Both the position numbers and the translations under genes were made by a program. Positions 7,368 to 15,864 of a DNA stretch of 64,000 bases are shown one piece after another (positions within the stretch are counted from its first letter, which is position 1; each line of letters starts with the position of its first letter). This stretch comes from Bog-473 sp963840435 (GTDB lineage Bacteria > Actinomycetota > Acidimicrobiia > Acidimicrobiales > RAAP-2). The stretch lies in the NCBI GenBank assembly GCA_963840435.1, contig CAWIYY010000001.1, positions 62,001-126,000 of the forward strand. The letters run 5' to 3'. The notes below the pieces were generated by a model, which saw nothing but the letters and a program-made list of their open reading frames with translations, did no database searches and had not been told where the DNA came from.

Positions 7368-8912
7368 GTGCCCACGCCGGCCGAGCTGGCCGGGAGCCAC
7401 ACCGACCTCAAGCCCGACGAACTCGAGCACCTCCAGCGCCTGCTCGGCTCGTGGAGCGTCCTGGCCGATCTCAGCTTCTCGGACCTGCTCCTCCTCGTCC
7501 CGGTCCACGTGGGCCACGACGACGCCGACGAGCAGGATCCCGAGCTCATCGTCCTCGGCCAGATGCGGCCGAACAACCGGCCCACCCTGGTCGAGCAGGA
7601 CCTGGTGGGCCAGACGGTCAACGAGTCCCAGTGGACGCTGGTGGCCCGCTGCCTGCACTCGGGCGAGATCGTGCGCGGCACCATCCACCACCCGATCATC
7701 GGCGAGCAGGTCCCGGTGGAGAACATCCCGGTGCGCTACGAGGGTCGCATCATCGGCGCCCTCCTCCGGGTCAGCCTGGCCCCGCTCAAGGGGCCGACCT
7801 CCATGTACGAGCGCACGTACCTCGACGTGTTCGAGCGCCTGGCCGACATGGTGGCCCAGTCGGCCTTCCCCTTCCCCGACGAGGACGTGGGCACCGAGGA
7901 GGCGCCCCGGGTGGGCGACGGGGTGGTCGTGGTGGACGCCGAGGGCCGGGTCGAGTTCGCCAGTCCCAACGCGCTCAACGCCTTCCACCGCATGGGGATC
8001 TACGCCCAGCCCGAGGGGCGGCGCTTCGGTGACCTCGACATCGAGGAGTCGGCCGTGGAGTGGGCCCTGGCCACCGGGCGGCCGGTGGTCGAGGAGGTGG
8101 AGCGCCGGCCCGACGTGATCGTGCTGGTGCACTGCATCCCGCTGCTGTCACACGGGGTGGTGGCCGGAGCGATGATCCTGCTGCGCGACGTCACCGACGT
8201 GCGCCGCCTCGACCGGCTGCTCCTCTCGAAGGACGCGGCCATCCGCGAGGTGCACCACCGGGTCAAGAACAACCTGCAGACCATCTCGTCGCTGCTGCGC
8301 CTCCAGGCCCGGCGGGTGGGGGACCGGGCGGCCCGCATCGCCCTGCACGAGGCCGAGCGGCGGGTCCGGTCCATCGCCCTGGTGCACGAGATCCTGTCGC
8401 GCGACCCGAGCGACCAGGTGCCCTTCGCCGAGATCGTCAGCTCGCTCGTCCAGATGGCCGAGGACTCGGTGGTCTCCTCGCAGCCCATCGTGATCTCGGT
8501 GCACGGGGACCTGGGCGAGGTGGCGGCGGACGTGGCCACGCCGCTGGCGGTGACGGTGGCCGAGCTGCTCCAGAACGCGGTGGAGCACGCGTTCGACCCC
8601 GATGCCGCGGGCGGCCAGGACGGCGCGGCCGGCTTGGAGGGAGCGGGCGGCGCGGCCGGCTACGCGCCCTTGGGCCACGTCGACCTGACGCTCTCGAGCG
8701 ACGAGAGCGCGCTCTTCGTCGAGGTGCGCGACGACGGTCAGGGGCTGCCGGAGGGATTCGACATCGAGAACACGGAGAGCCTCGGGCTCTCGATTGTGCG
8801 CGATCTCGTCGTCAGTCAGCTCGAAGGGACGATCGCCATGGCTGCGGTCCCGCTGGCGGAGGGTGGCGGGACACGGGTGGCGATCTCTGTCCCGGTGCGG
8901 GCGCCCCGGTGA
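7368..8912 (+). CDS. Sensor histidine kinase, PdtaS-like (HisKA_2)
   Basis: A 514-residue kinase with no membrane segment. Domains in order: N-terminal GAF-like H_kinase_N region (about 1-160), PAS-like domain (about 175-285), HisKA_2 dimerisation helix with 'VHHRVKNNLQTISSLL' (His296/297), and a HATPase domain with N-box 'ELLQNAVEHAF', G1 'DDGQGL' and G2 'LGLSIVRDL'. The architecture matches mycobacterial PdtaS, a cytosolic kinase whose partner is an ANTAR antiterminator; no such regulator is in this window. A Gly/Ala-rich insert (about residues 415-435) splits the ATPase domain between the N and G1 boxes. The gene is next to the PHP phosphatase gene. Confidence 0.9.
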   Translation: MPTPAELAGSHTDLKPDELEHLQRLLGSWSVLADLSFSDLLLLVPVHVGHDDADEQDPELIVLGQMRPNNRPTLVEQDLVGQTVNESQWTLVARCLHSGEIVRGTIHHPIIGEQVPVENIPVRYEGRIIGALLRVSLAPLKGPTSMYERTYLDVFERLADMVAQSAFPFPDEDVGTEEAPRVGDGVVVVDAEGRVEFASPNALNAFHRMGIYAQPEGRRFGDLDIEESAVEWALATGRPVVEEVERRPDVIVLVHCIPLLSHGVVAGAMILLRDVTDVRRLDRLLLSKDAAIREVHHRVKNNLQTISSLLRLQARRVGDRAARIALHEAERRVRSIALVHEILSRDPSDQVPFAEIVSSLVQMAEDSVVSSQPIVISVHGDLGEVAADVATPLAVTVAELLQNAVEHAFDPDAAGGQDGAAGLEGAGGAAGYAPLGHVDLTLSSDESALFVEVRDDGQGLPEGFDIENTESLGLSIVRDLVVSQLEGTIAMAAVPLAEGGGTRVAISVPVRAPR

Positions 8913-8971
8913 CTCGGCGGGCCCGTCACCGGCGGGCCCGATGGGCGCGGTGATTCAGTGGTCCGAGTGAC

Positions 8972-9280
8972 TCAGTGGGCCGAGATGGCGACGCGCTGCG
9001 AGCGGCGGGCGGCCAACCAGGCCTTGCGCAGCTTGCGGCGCTCCTCCTCCGAGGTGCCGCCCCAGACGCCGGACTCCTGGTTGGTGGCCAGCGCGAAGTC
9101 GAGGCAGGGCTCGAGGGCGTCGCAGGAATGGCAGACCCGCTTGGCCGCTTCGATCTGGTCGACGGCTGGACCAGTCGTGCCAACGGGGAAGAAGAGGTCG
9201 GGTTCGGTGTGCCGGCAGGCGGCCGAACGCCTCCAGTCGTCTGCGTCCCAATCGACCGTCCGGTTCCACATCAGAGCCAT
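8972..9280 (-). CDS. WhiB-family iron-sulfur transcription factor
   Basis: A 102-residue WhiB-like protein. The four cluster cysteines are present: one in 'SAACRHTEPDLFFP', two in 'RVCHSCDALEPC' (CX2C, then CX5C). The turn 'GVWGG' and a basic tail 'EEERRKLRKAW' complete the family pattern. It most resembles the WhiB1/WhiB2 group ('LFFPVG-TGPA-QI-AAK-VC'). The protein should bind a [4Fe-4S] cluster, sense redox or NO, and act with sigma factor. A GGTGGAGG ribosome site lies about 11 bases before the ATG. It faces the kinase operon tail to tail; mycobacterial relatives of the nearby ATPase pair also lie beside a whiB gene. Confidence 0.93.
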   Translation of the reverse strand: MALMWNRTVDWDADDWRRSAACRHTEPDLFFPVGTTGPAVDQIEAAKRVCHSCDALEPCLDFALATNQESGVWGGTSEEERRKLRKAWLAARRSQRVAISAH

Positions 9281-9382
9281 GGAAATGTGCCTCCACCAGG
9301 ATTGTGATCCTTTTCACATGATCGGGCCCAAATGGTGCCCGTCAGTGAAAAGTGGTTTACGGAGCGAAAACGCTACCGCCCG

Positions 9383-9407
9383 AACCGTCTTGCGGCAAGC
9401 GGTTTTT
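9383..9407 (+). terminator. Intrinsic terminator on the plus strand
   Basis: AACCG-T-CTTG pairs with CAAG-CGGTT around a CGG loop (nine pairs, one bulged T) and runs straight into five Ts, two of which pair in the stem. It is the best classical terminator in the window. No plus-strand gene ends just before it; the nearest is the kinase gene, which stops at 8912, with whiB on the opposite strand between them. Confidence 0.6.
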
Positions 9408-9514
9408 CCTGCTTTCGCGAAGTCCCTGGACGCGGCATTCATGTGCGCCCACCTGGGACGCTCTCCCGGCCGTCGTCGAGGGGGTCGGGCGGGTCATCCG
9501 ACAGGGTGGCGCCG

Positions 9515-10210
9515 GTGACGGCGGTCTTCGCTCACAGGGGTTGCACAGAGGGTGGCATCGGTGAGAACACGGTCGAGGCCTTCGCCGAGGCGCGGCGTCT
9601 CGGCGCGGACGGGGTGGAGCTCGACGTGCGCCTGACCAAAGACGGGGCACTGGCCGTCCATCACGACGCCGAGGTGCCGGGCGTCGGGGTCATCCCCGAG
9701 TTGGGGGTGGCCGACCTCCCTCCCTCCGTACCCCTACTAGCCGACGTCCTGGCCGTGTGCGACGGCATGACGGTGAACGTGGAGATCAAGAACGCACCGG
9801 CCGACCCCGGGTGGGACCCCGCCGAGCTGGTCGCCGCCGTGACGGCGGAGACGATCGAGGCCGCCGGCTGGACGGAGCGGGTGATCGTCTCATCCTTCCA
9901 GCCGGCGACGCTGCACGCAGTGCAGGCGGCGGACGAACGGCTGGCCCTGGGCGCGTTGTGGGGCTTCGGGGCGGACCCCGAACGGGGGCTCGAGGCGGCG
10001 GCGGCCGCCGGATTCCGTGCGGTGCACCCCTTCGTGCTGGCGGTGACGCCCGAGCTGGTCGGACGGGCCCACGCGCTGGGCCTGGCCGTCAATACCTGGA
10101 CGGTGAACGGGCCCGACCAGCTGCGGTCCATGGTGCGGTTGGGGGTGGACACCGTGATCACCGACGTCCTGAGCCAGGCCCTGGCCATCGCCCGCGCCGA
10201 CGGGTCCTGA
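9515..10210 (+). CDS. Glycerophosphodiester phosphodiesterase family protein
   Basis: A 231-residue GDPD-family enzyme. The catalytic pattern is complete: 'AHRGCTEGGIGENTVEAF' with HR and E-N-T, 'GVELDVRLTKDGALAVHHD' with E-x-D and the general-base H, and K in 'NVEIKNAP'. The C-terminal strand 'VNTWTVNGPDQL' is typical. It cleaves glycerophosphodiesters to glycerol-3-phosphate and an alcohol. No signal peptide is evident, so it is probably cytoplasmic. GTG 9515 is chosen because AGGG lies eight bases upstream; GTG 9506 is an alternative. Further upstream in frame the sequence crosses the terminator and is unlikely to be coding. Confidence 0.87.
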   Translation: MTAVFAHRGCTEGGIGENTVEAFAEARRLGADGVELDVRLTKDGALAVHHDAEVPGVGVIPELGVADLPPSVPLLADVLAVCDGMTVNVEIKNAPADPGWDPAELVAAVTAETIEAAGWTERVIVSSFQPATLHAVQAADERLALGALWGFGADPERGLEAAAAAGFRAVHPFVLAVTPELVGRAHALGLAVNTWTVNGPDQLRSMVRLGVDTVITDVLSQALAIARADGS

Positions 10211-10331
10211 CCGCCTCCGGGCCGGCGAGAACGGCGCCATCGCCAGTGGACCGTGGCGGCCGTGGCGGAGAAACGGCCTGTTACCGGGCGGAATGGCGTG
10301 ACCAGGCCCAAGTCCACAAAGATGGTCCGCC

Positions 10332-11108
10332 ATGAACGTCGTCGTATGCGTCAAGCAAATTCCGGATCCGGCTGCTCCGGCCAGCCTCGATCCGACCACC
10401 CACACCCTCGATCGCTCGGGGAAGCTCATCATGGACGACTCCGACAATTACGGGGTCGAGATGGCGCTCCAGCTGGCCTCCGGTGACGGGGACGAGGTCA
10501 CCCTCGTCTCCATGGCTCCGGGCGGCGAGACCTCGGGCCTGCGCACCGGCCTGGCCATGGGGGCGGCCAAGGCCATCCTGATCAGCGACGACGCGCTGGC
10601 AGGCAGCGACGCCCTCGGCACGGCCAAGGTCCTGGCCGCCGCCATCGGGCGGGCCAACCCCGACCTGGTCGTGATGGCCACCGAGTCGACCGACGGCTAC
10701 ACCGGCACGTTGCCCGTCCAGGTGGCCGAGCTGATGGGGCTGCCCTCGGTGACGTTCGCCAAGGCGATCACGGTCGACGGGGCCAACGTGAAGGTGGAGC
10801 GTCAGACCGAGGCGGGCTACGACGAGGTGGTCTGCCCGATGCCCGCCGTGGTCACGGTGACCGCGGGTGTGGTCGAGCCGCGCTACCCGTCCTTCAAGGG
10901 GATCATGGCGGCCAAGTCCAAGCCGGTCGACAACCTGACGGTGAGCGACCTCGGCCTGGAGCCCGGACAGGTCGGTGCGGCCGGCGCCGGCCAGGAGATC
11001 ACCGACGTCTCCGAGGCGGAGGCGCGGGCGGCGGGAGAGATCGTGGTGGACGAGGGCGACGGCGCGGAGCGCGTGGTGGCCTTCCTCGAGCAACTGAAGG
11101 TGGTCTGA
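10332..11108 (+). CDS. etfB: Electron transfer flavoprotein beta subunit
   Basis: A 258-residue EtfB/FixA. The N-terminus 'MNVVVCVKQIPDPAAP' and the central 'ESTDGYTGTLPVQVAELMGLP' are family signatures. The C-terminal region has the AMP-binding and recognition-loop pattern 'VVEPRYPSFKGIMAAKSK'. With EtfA it forms the soluble FAD/AMP heterodimer that carries electrons from acyl-CoA and related dehydrogenases to the quinone pool. EtfA starts one base after the stop codon. The enoyl-CoA hydratase at the start of the window and the SDR gene further on fit a lipid-oxidising lifestyle, but no dehydrogenase is adjacent. Confidence 0.95.
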   Translation: MNVVVCVKQIPDPAAPASLDPTTHTLDRSGKLIMDDSDNYGVEMALQLASGDGDEVTLVSMAPGGETSGLRTGLAMGAAKAILISDDALAGSDALGTAKVLAAAIGRANPDLVVMATESTDGYTGTLPVQVAELMGLPSVTFAKAITVDGANVKVERQTEAGYDEVVCPMPAVVTVTAGVVEPRYPSFKGIMAAKSKPVDNLTVSDLGLEPGQVGAAGAGQEITDVSEAEARAAGEIVVDEGDGAERVVAFLEQLKVV

Positions 11109-11109
11109 G

Positions 11110-12087
11110 ATGGCGATCGACAAGGTCTGGGTACTGGCCGAGGTGGCCGAGGGCGGCAACGGACCCACGCCGGTCACGCTCGAGCTGCTCACCGAGGCCC
11201 ACACGGTCGGCTCGACCGTGGAGGCCGTGGCCTGGGGCGGCGACACCGCTGCGCTGGCCGGTCCGCTGGGCGAGTTCGGGGCGTCCACCGTGTACGACGT
11301 GGGCGACCTCGGCGGCATGCTGCCGGGCGTCCCGGTGGCCGCCGCGCTGGCCGAGCTCATCAACGGCGGCAACGCGCCCGACGTGATCCTGTTCCCGGCC
11401 ACCTACGACGGCCGCGACATCGCCGGGCGGCTCTCGGCCAAGCTCGACAAGCCGGTCCTGACCAACGTCACCGGTCTGGTCGAGACCGACGGCACTCTGA
11501 GCAGCCAGCACCCGGTCTTCGGGGGCAGCCAGATCGTGACTGCGAAGTTCACCGGACCTGGCCCGGACCTCTTCGTCATCCGGGCCAAGTCGTTCGCCGC
11601 CGAGCCCTCGGGTGGGGGCGCGGCGACGGTCACCGCCATCACGGTGCCCGACGTGGCGTCGACCAACACGGCCAAGGTCGTCGAGCGCCACGTGGAGGAG
11701 CGCAGCGGTCCGAAGCTGGACGAGGCGGCCGTGGTCGTCTCGGGCGGCCGGGGCCTGGGCGAGGCGAGCAACTACGCCTTGATCGAGGAGCTGGCCAAGC
11801 TGCTCCACGGCGCGGCCGGGGCTTCCCGGGCCATCGTCGACGCGGGCTGGGTGCCCTACTCGCACCAGGTGGGCCAGACCGGCAAGACGGTCAAGCCGCT
11901 CGTCTACATGGCGTGCGGCATCTCGGGCGCCACCCAGCACCTGGTCGGCATGAAAGGCTCCAAGAACATCATCGCCATCAACAAGGACTCCGAGGCGCCC
12001 ATCTTCTCGGTGGCCGACCTCGGGATCGTGGGCGACGTGCACAAAGTGCTGCCGGCGCTGATCGAGGCGCTCAAGGCCAAGGGCTGA
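11110..12087 (+). CDS. etfA: Electron transfer flavoprotein alpha subunit
   Basis: A 325-residue EtfA. The C-terminal FAD domain carries 'VVVSGGRGLG', 'GASRAIVDAGWVPYSHQVGQTGKTVKP', and the family signature 'YMACGISGATQHLVGMKGSKNIIAINKD' (seen in parts at about residues 265-300). The N-terminal half is the non-catalytic structural domain. It partners the EtfB encoded just upstream with one base between the genes. Ordinary length and all motifs present, so it is expected to be functional. Confidence 0.96.
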   Translation: MAIDKVWVLAEVAEGGNGPTPVTLELLTEAHTVGSTVEAVAWGGDTAALAGPLGEFGASTVYDVGDLGGMLPGVPVAAALAELINGGNAPDVILFPATYDGRDIAGRLSAKLDKPVLTNVTGLVETDGTLSSQHPVFGGSQIVTAKFTGPGPDLFVIRAKSFAAEPSGGGAATVTAITVPDVASTNTAKVVERHVEERSGPKLDEAAVVVSGGRGLGEASNYALIEELAKLLHGAAGASRAIVDAGWVPYSHQVGQTGKTVKPLVYMACGISGATQHLVGMKGSKNIIAINKDSEAPIFSVADLGIVGDVHKVLPALIEALKAKG

Positions 12088-12255
12088 GCGGATCCTTCGA
12101 TCGTCGGCGGGGCGGGCCCCGCTGCAGGGCGGGGCGGTCGGTGCTGAACCCCTGAGAGGGACCGCGCGGCGCGGGAGGGCGCGCGGGCGCCCAGAGTGCA
12201 TCCAGATTCGGGCGGGCCGGCTGTATCTTCAGCAGGTTCCCTAACCCCCCGGCCG

Positions 12256-13683
12256 ATGCTCTTTCCCACCATCGATTTCGCCATCTTCTTCGCTGTGGCC
12301 TTCACGGTGAACTGGTTGCTCAACCCCTACGCGGGGTGGTGGAAGCTCGCGATGATCGGGCTGAGCTACGTGTTCTACGGCTGGGTGGGCTGGAGCTACT
12401 GCCTCCTCCTGCTCACCACGACCGTAGTGGCCTACATCGGCGGCATCTGGGTCAACGCAGCGCGCAACGAGCGGGGGCGGCGCATTGCCATGGGTGTGGC
12501 GGTCGCCGTGCTGCTCGGGATCTTGATGTGGTTCAAGTACTACGGCTTCGTCTCGGTCAACCTCGACAACCTGACCCACGCCCTCGGGCTCGGGCGCGCC
12601 GTGCCGTTGCTCCAGGTGGCGCTGCCCATCGCCATCTCGTTCTTCACCTTCATGGCCATCAGTTACGTGGTCGACATCTACCGGCGCCAGCTCGAGCCGG
12701 CCCGACCGCTCGACTTCGCCTTCTACATCTCGTTCTTCCCCCACCTCCTGGCCGGCCCGATCGTCCGGGGCACCGAGCTGCTCCCCCAGATCCGCCGGCG
12801 CCGCGACCCCGAGAACATCGACTACGCCCGTGCCTTCTGGCTGATCATGGCCGGGCTGTTCAAGAAGGTGGTCATCTCCTCGTACGTGTCGACGGCGATC
12901 GTGCAGCCGGTGTTCACGTCGCCGAGCCAGCACTCGGCGCCCGAGGCGATCTTCTCCGCCTGGGGCTACGCGGTCCAGATCTACTGCGACTTCAGCGGCT
13001 ACACCGACATCGCCATCGGCCTGGCCCTGCTGCTCGGCTTCCGCTTCCCGCAGAACTTCGACGCGCCCTACACGGCGCGCAACCTGCAGGACTTCTGGCG
13101 CCGTTGGCACATGACGCTGTCGCGCTGGCTGCGCGACTACCTCTACATCCCGCTGGGAGGCAGCGCGGGCAGCGAGGCCAAGACGGTGCGCAACATCATG
13201 ATCACCATGGTGCTGGGCGGCCTGTGGCACGGCGCCGCCTGGACCTTCGTGATCTGGGGCGGCCTCCAGGGTCTGGGGCAGTCGTTCGGCCACGTCCGCC
13301 GCCTCAGCCGGCAGCGCCGTGGCCTGCCCCCAGTGGCCGACGGACCGGTTCGGGTCTGGGTGCAGCGCTTCTTGACCTTCCAGTTCGTCTGCTTGGGCTG
13401 GGTGTTCTTCAACGCGTCGGGCACCGCACAGGCCTTCGCCGTACTGGGCCGGGTGGTCTCGGGCTGGGGTGTGGCCTCGCCCCTGGTGACGCCGCTCCTT
13501 GTCATCGTGGTCGTGGGCACCCTGGCCGTCCAGTTCGTGCCCGAGCTCTCGGTCTCGCGCCTCCAGTCGCTGTTCTCGCGCCAGCGAACCTGGGTCCAGG
13601 TCGGCCTCCTGGGCGTCACCCTCCTGGCCATCACGACCTATGGACCGGTCGGCGTGGCCCCGTTCATCTACTACCGCTTCTGA
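12256..13683 (+). CDS. MBOAT family O-acyltransferase (AlgI-like)
   Basis: A 475-residue polytopic membrane protein of the AlgI/PatA branch of membrane-bound O-acyltransferases. The start 'MLFPTIDFAIFF' is typical. The conserved block 'FWRRWHMTLSRWLRDYLYIPLGG' and the active-site histidine in 'GGLWHGAAWTFVIWGGLQ' are intact. About ten to eleven membrane helices are visible. It should move acyl (often acetyl) groups across the membrane for transfer to an envelope or secreted polysaccharide. ATG 12256 is preferred to upstream in-frame codons because homology starts there. The next gene, an SGNH esterase-like protein, overlaps by one base and is the likely periplasmic partner. Confidence 0.9.
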   Translation: MLFPTIDFAIFFAVAFTVNWLLNPYAGWWKLAMIGLSYVFYGWVGWSYCLLLLTTTVVAYIGGIWVNAARNERGRRIAMGVAVAVLLGILMWFKYYGFVSVNLDNLTHALGLGRAVPLLQVALPIAISFFTFMAISYVVDIYRRQLEPARPLDFAFYISFFPHLLAGPIVRGTELLPQIRRRRDPENIDYARAFWLIMAGLFKKVVISSYVSTAIVQPVFTSPSQHSAPEAIFSAWGYAVQIYCDFSGYTDIAIGLALLLGFRFPQNFDAPYTARNLQDFWRRWHMTLSRWLRDYLYIPLGGSAGSEAKTVRNIMITMVLGGLWHGAAWTFVIWGGLQGLGQSFGHVRRLSRQRRGLPPVADGPVRVWVQRFLTFQFVCLGWVFFNASGTAQAFAVLGRVVSGWGVASPLVTPLLVIVVVGTLAVQFVPELSVSRLQSLFSRQRTWVQVGLLGVTLLAITTYGPVGVAPFIYYRF

Positions 13684-14732
13684 TGGCGACCTTCGACGAG
13701 ACCCGGACCGAGACCGAGCCGACGCCGGGCGCGCCGCCCGACGGCCGGCTGCGCGCGCCCTGGACGAAGGTGCTCGGCATGGGCCTGGCCGCCTTCGCGG
13801 TCTGGTTCGTGCTCTTCGCCCCCACCCTGCAGCACAACGCGCAGGTGTCCCCGGTGGGGGAGCGCCGCACGATCAGTCTCGACATCGTCGGTCCGGTGGC
13901 CGCCTTCAGCCGGGCCACCCAGCTCTCCCGCATCGTGTCGGCCACCGGCCGCGAGGACACGAAGCCGGGGGGCACGAACGGCTTGTCCTTCTCGGGTCCG
14001 CTGCCCGACAAGACGAAGCACAAGGCTTCGCCCAAGTCGGAACCAGGGGTGTCGACGACGACGACAGTCCCGGTGAACCCGAAGCTGCCCACCGCGGCCA
14101 ACCCGCTGCGTGTGCTCATCGTGGGTGATTCGCTCGGTCTCGACATGGGCGGCGCCCTGCAGGACGATCTGGCCGACACCGGCGTGGTCAACGCCGCCCT
14201 GGACGCGCGCGAGAGCACCGGTCTGGTCCGGCCCGACTACTTCAACTGGCCGGCCGAGCTGGCCAGTGACCTCAAGACGGTGTCGCCCCAGGTGGTCGTG
14301 ATCATGATCGGGGCCAACGACGCCCAGGACTTCCTCGGACCGCCCGATGTGCCCTACACGGCACCCCAGTGGAACGCGATGTACGCGCAGCGGGTGGCCC
14401 AGTTCATGACCGAGGCGCAGAGCGGGGGCGCCACCGTGATCTGGGTCGGGATGCCGCCCATGGAGAATCCGGCGCTGAGCGCGCAGATGGCCGACATCGA
14501 CACGCTCGACCAGACCCAGGCCGCGGCGGCCAAGCCGCCGGTGACCTTCCTCAGCACGTTCAAGTCACTCGGCACGGCTCAGGGCACGTACACGGCCTTC
14601 CTCACGAACGGCGCCGGTCAGGTGGTCAATGTGCGCACTCCCGACGGGACGCACCTCACCCCGGGCGGGAGCCAGGTCGTGGCGCAGCAGGTGATCAGCC
14701 AGCTGACGTCGATGGGCTACCACATCCCGTAG
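13683..14732 (+). CDS. Membrane-anchored SGNH-hydrolase-like acyltransferase
   Basis: A 349-residue protein with one N-terminal membrane helix (about residues 33-52), a Pro/Thr/Ser-rich linker, then an SGNH domain. Block I is 'VLIVGDSLGLDMGG' with the nucleophile serine, block III 'IGANDAQ', and block V 'PDGTHLTPGG' with Asp and His. By analogy with AlgJ/AlgX or PatB it would transfer the acyl group delivered by the upstream MBOAT protein to a sugar outside the membrane. The TGATG overlap supports joint production. No glycan-synthesis genes lie nearby, so the substrate is open. Confidence 0.82.
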   Translation: MATFDETRTETEPTPGAPPDGRLRAPWTKVLGMGLAAFAVWFVLFAPTLQHNAQVSPVGERRTISLDIVGPVAAFSRATQLSRIVSATGREDTKPGGTNGLSFSGPLPDKTKHKASPKSEPGVSTTTTVPVNPKLPTAANPLRVLIVGDSLGLDMGGALQDDLADTGVVNAALDARESTGLVRPDYFNWPAELASDLKTVSPQVVVIMIGANDAQDFLGPPDVPYTAPQWNAMYAQRVAQFMTEAQSGGATVIWVGMPPMENPALSAQMADIDTLDQTQAAAAKPPVTFLSTFKSLGTAQGTYTAFLTNGAGQVVNVRTPDGTHLTPGGSQVVAQQVISQLTSMGYHIP

Positions 14733-14782
14733 AAGGCATTGCGCAGGGCGCAGCGACGCGCTGGGACTCGGACCCGGCCCGC

Positions 14783-15709
14783 TCAGGTGCTGTGTTCGAG
14801 GTGGCTTTCGCCGCTGGGAGCGCCGGCGGGCTCCAGCGCACCGGCCCGCTTGGGCCGGATGTAGAAGAGCCAGAAGACCGCCGCGGCCAGGAGCACGGCG
14901 CCACAGGTCCATCCGAGGGTGGTGGTGCCCAATCCCACGTACTTGAGGCCCGAGGCGAAGATCACGAAGGTGATGACCGGGCGGATGAAGCGGTCGGGTG
15001 CCCGCGAGGAGATCAGTGATCCGACCAGCACGGCCGGCACGCTGCCGATGACGATGGACGTGGTCACGGCGAACTCGACGTGCCCGAAGGCCAGCGCGCC
15101 GAGCGCCGCCGCCAGGGTGAGTGGGACGGCCTGGGTCAGGTCGGTCCCCACCAGCTGGTTGGCCCCGATCATCGGGTAGAGGAAGAGCAGGAGCACGATC
15201 ATCAACGAACCCGAGCCGACCGACGTCATCCCCACGATGAAGCCGCCCAGCAGGCCGATGCAGACGGTCGGCAGCGGCCGCACCACCATGTCGCCGATGA
15301 GTCCGCGGCGTTCCTGGCCGCTGCGGCGGTCGAGGAGGGACCGCAGCACCATGGCCGAGGCGCCCAGGAGGAGGGCGGCGCCGAGGAGGGTCTCGACGTT
15401 GTCCTCGGCCCCCTTCGAATTGCCCAAGAGGTGCAGGACGTAGGAGCCGATGAGGGCGGCCGGGACGGATCCGACAACCATCCAGCCGACCAACGCGTAG
15501 TTGACCGTGCGCTTGGTCATGTGGACGACGGCGCCCACGGGCCGCATCAGCACCGCCGCCACCAGGTCGCTCGAAATGGCGGTCGAGGGCTTGATCCCGA
15601 AGAACAGGATCAACATCGGTGTCATGAGGGCGCCACCTCCCGCGCCGGTCATGCCGACGAGGAAACCGACGATGGCGCTTCCGAGGACGATGTAGGGATC
15701 GATCGACAT
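14783..15709 (-). CDS. TauE/SafE-family sulfite exporter-like permease
   Basis: A 308-residue membrane protein with two repeated halves, each starting with a glycine-rich helix: 'IVGFLVGMTGAGGGALMTPML' (seen at about residues 11-31) and 'LLGGFIVGMTSVGSGSLMIV'. About eight helices are visible. The family exports organosulfur anions or related compounds; the substrate here is not known. The ATG at 15709 is preferred to an upstream one because it places 'MSIDPYIVLGSAIVG' at the start. The gene converges with the acyltransferase operon, whose last stop is 50 bases away. Confidence 0.87.
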   Translation of the reverse strand: MSIDPYIVLGSAIVGFLVGMTGAGGGALMTPMLILFFGIKPSTAISSDLVAAVLMRPVGAVVHMTKRTVNYALVGWMVVGSVPAALIGSYVLHLLGNSKGAEDNVETLLGAALLLGASAMVLRSLLDRRSGQERRGLIGDMVVRPLPTVCIGLLGGFIVGMTSVGSGSLMIVLLLFLYPMIGANQLVGTDLTQAVPLTLAAALGALAFGHVEFAVTTSIVIGSVPAVLVGSLISSRAPDRFIRPVITFVIFASGLKYVGLGTTTLGWTCGAVLLAAAVFWLFYIRPKRAGALEPAGAPSGESHLEHST

Positions 15710-15864
15710 GGGCGAGGCTCCGGTCGGAGGCGGAGGGCGGTTGACCCCGTGCGCCAATGGGCCCGAGTGGACCGATAGTACCCATGCACCTGGTCAGGTT
15801 TCCTGGGTGATGGCATCCCAGGTCACAGCACTCTGTGCCCGGTTCCTGGTCGGGTGCCGACCCG
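15710..15864. promoter_or_regulatory. Upstream region of the permease gene
   Basis: This 155-base gap between two minus-strand genes holds a possible minus-strand -10 box TACTAT (forward ATAGTA at about 15775-15780), roughly 65 bases before the permease ATG. No convincing -35 or terminator is visible. Confidence 0.3.
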
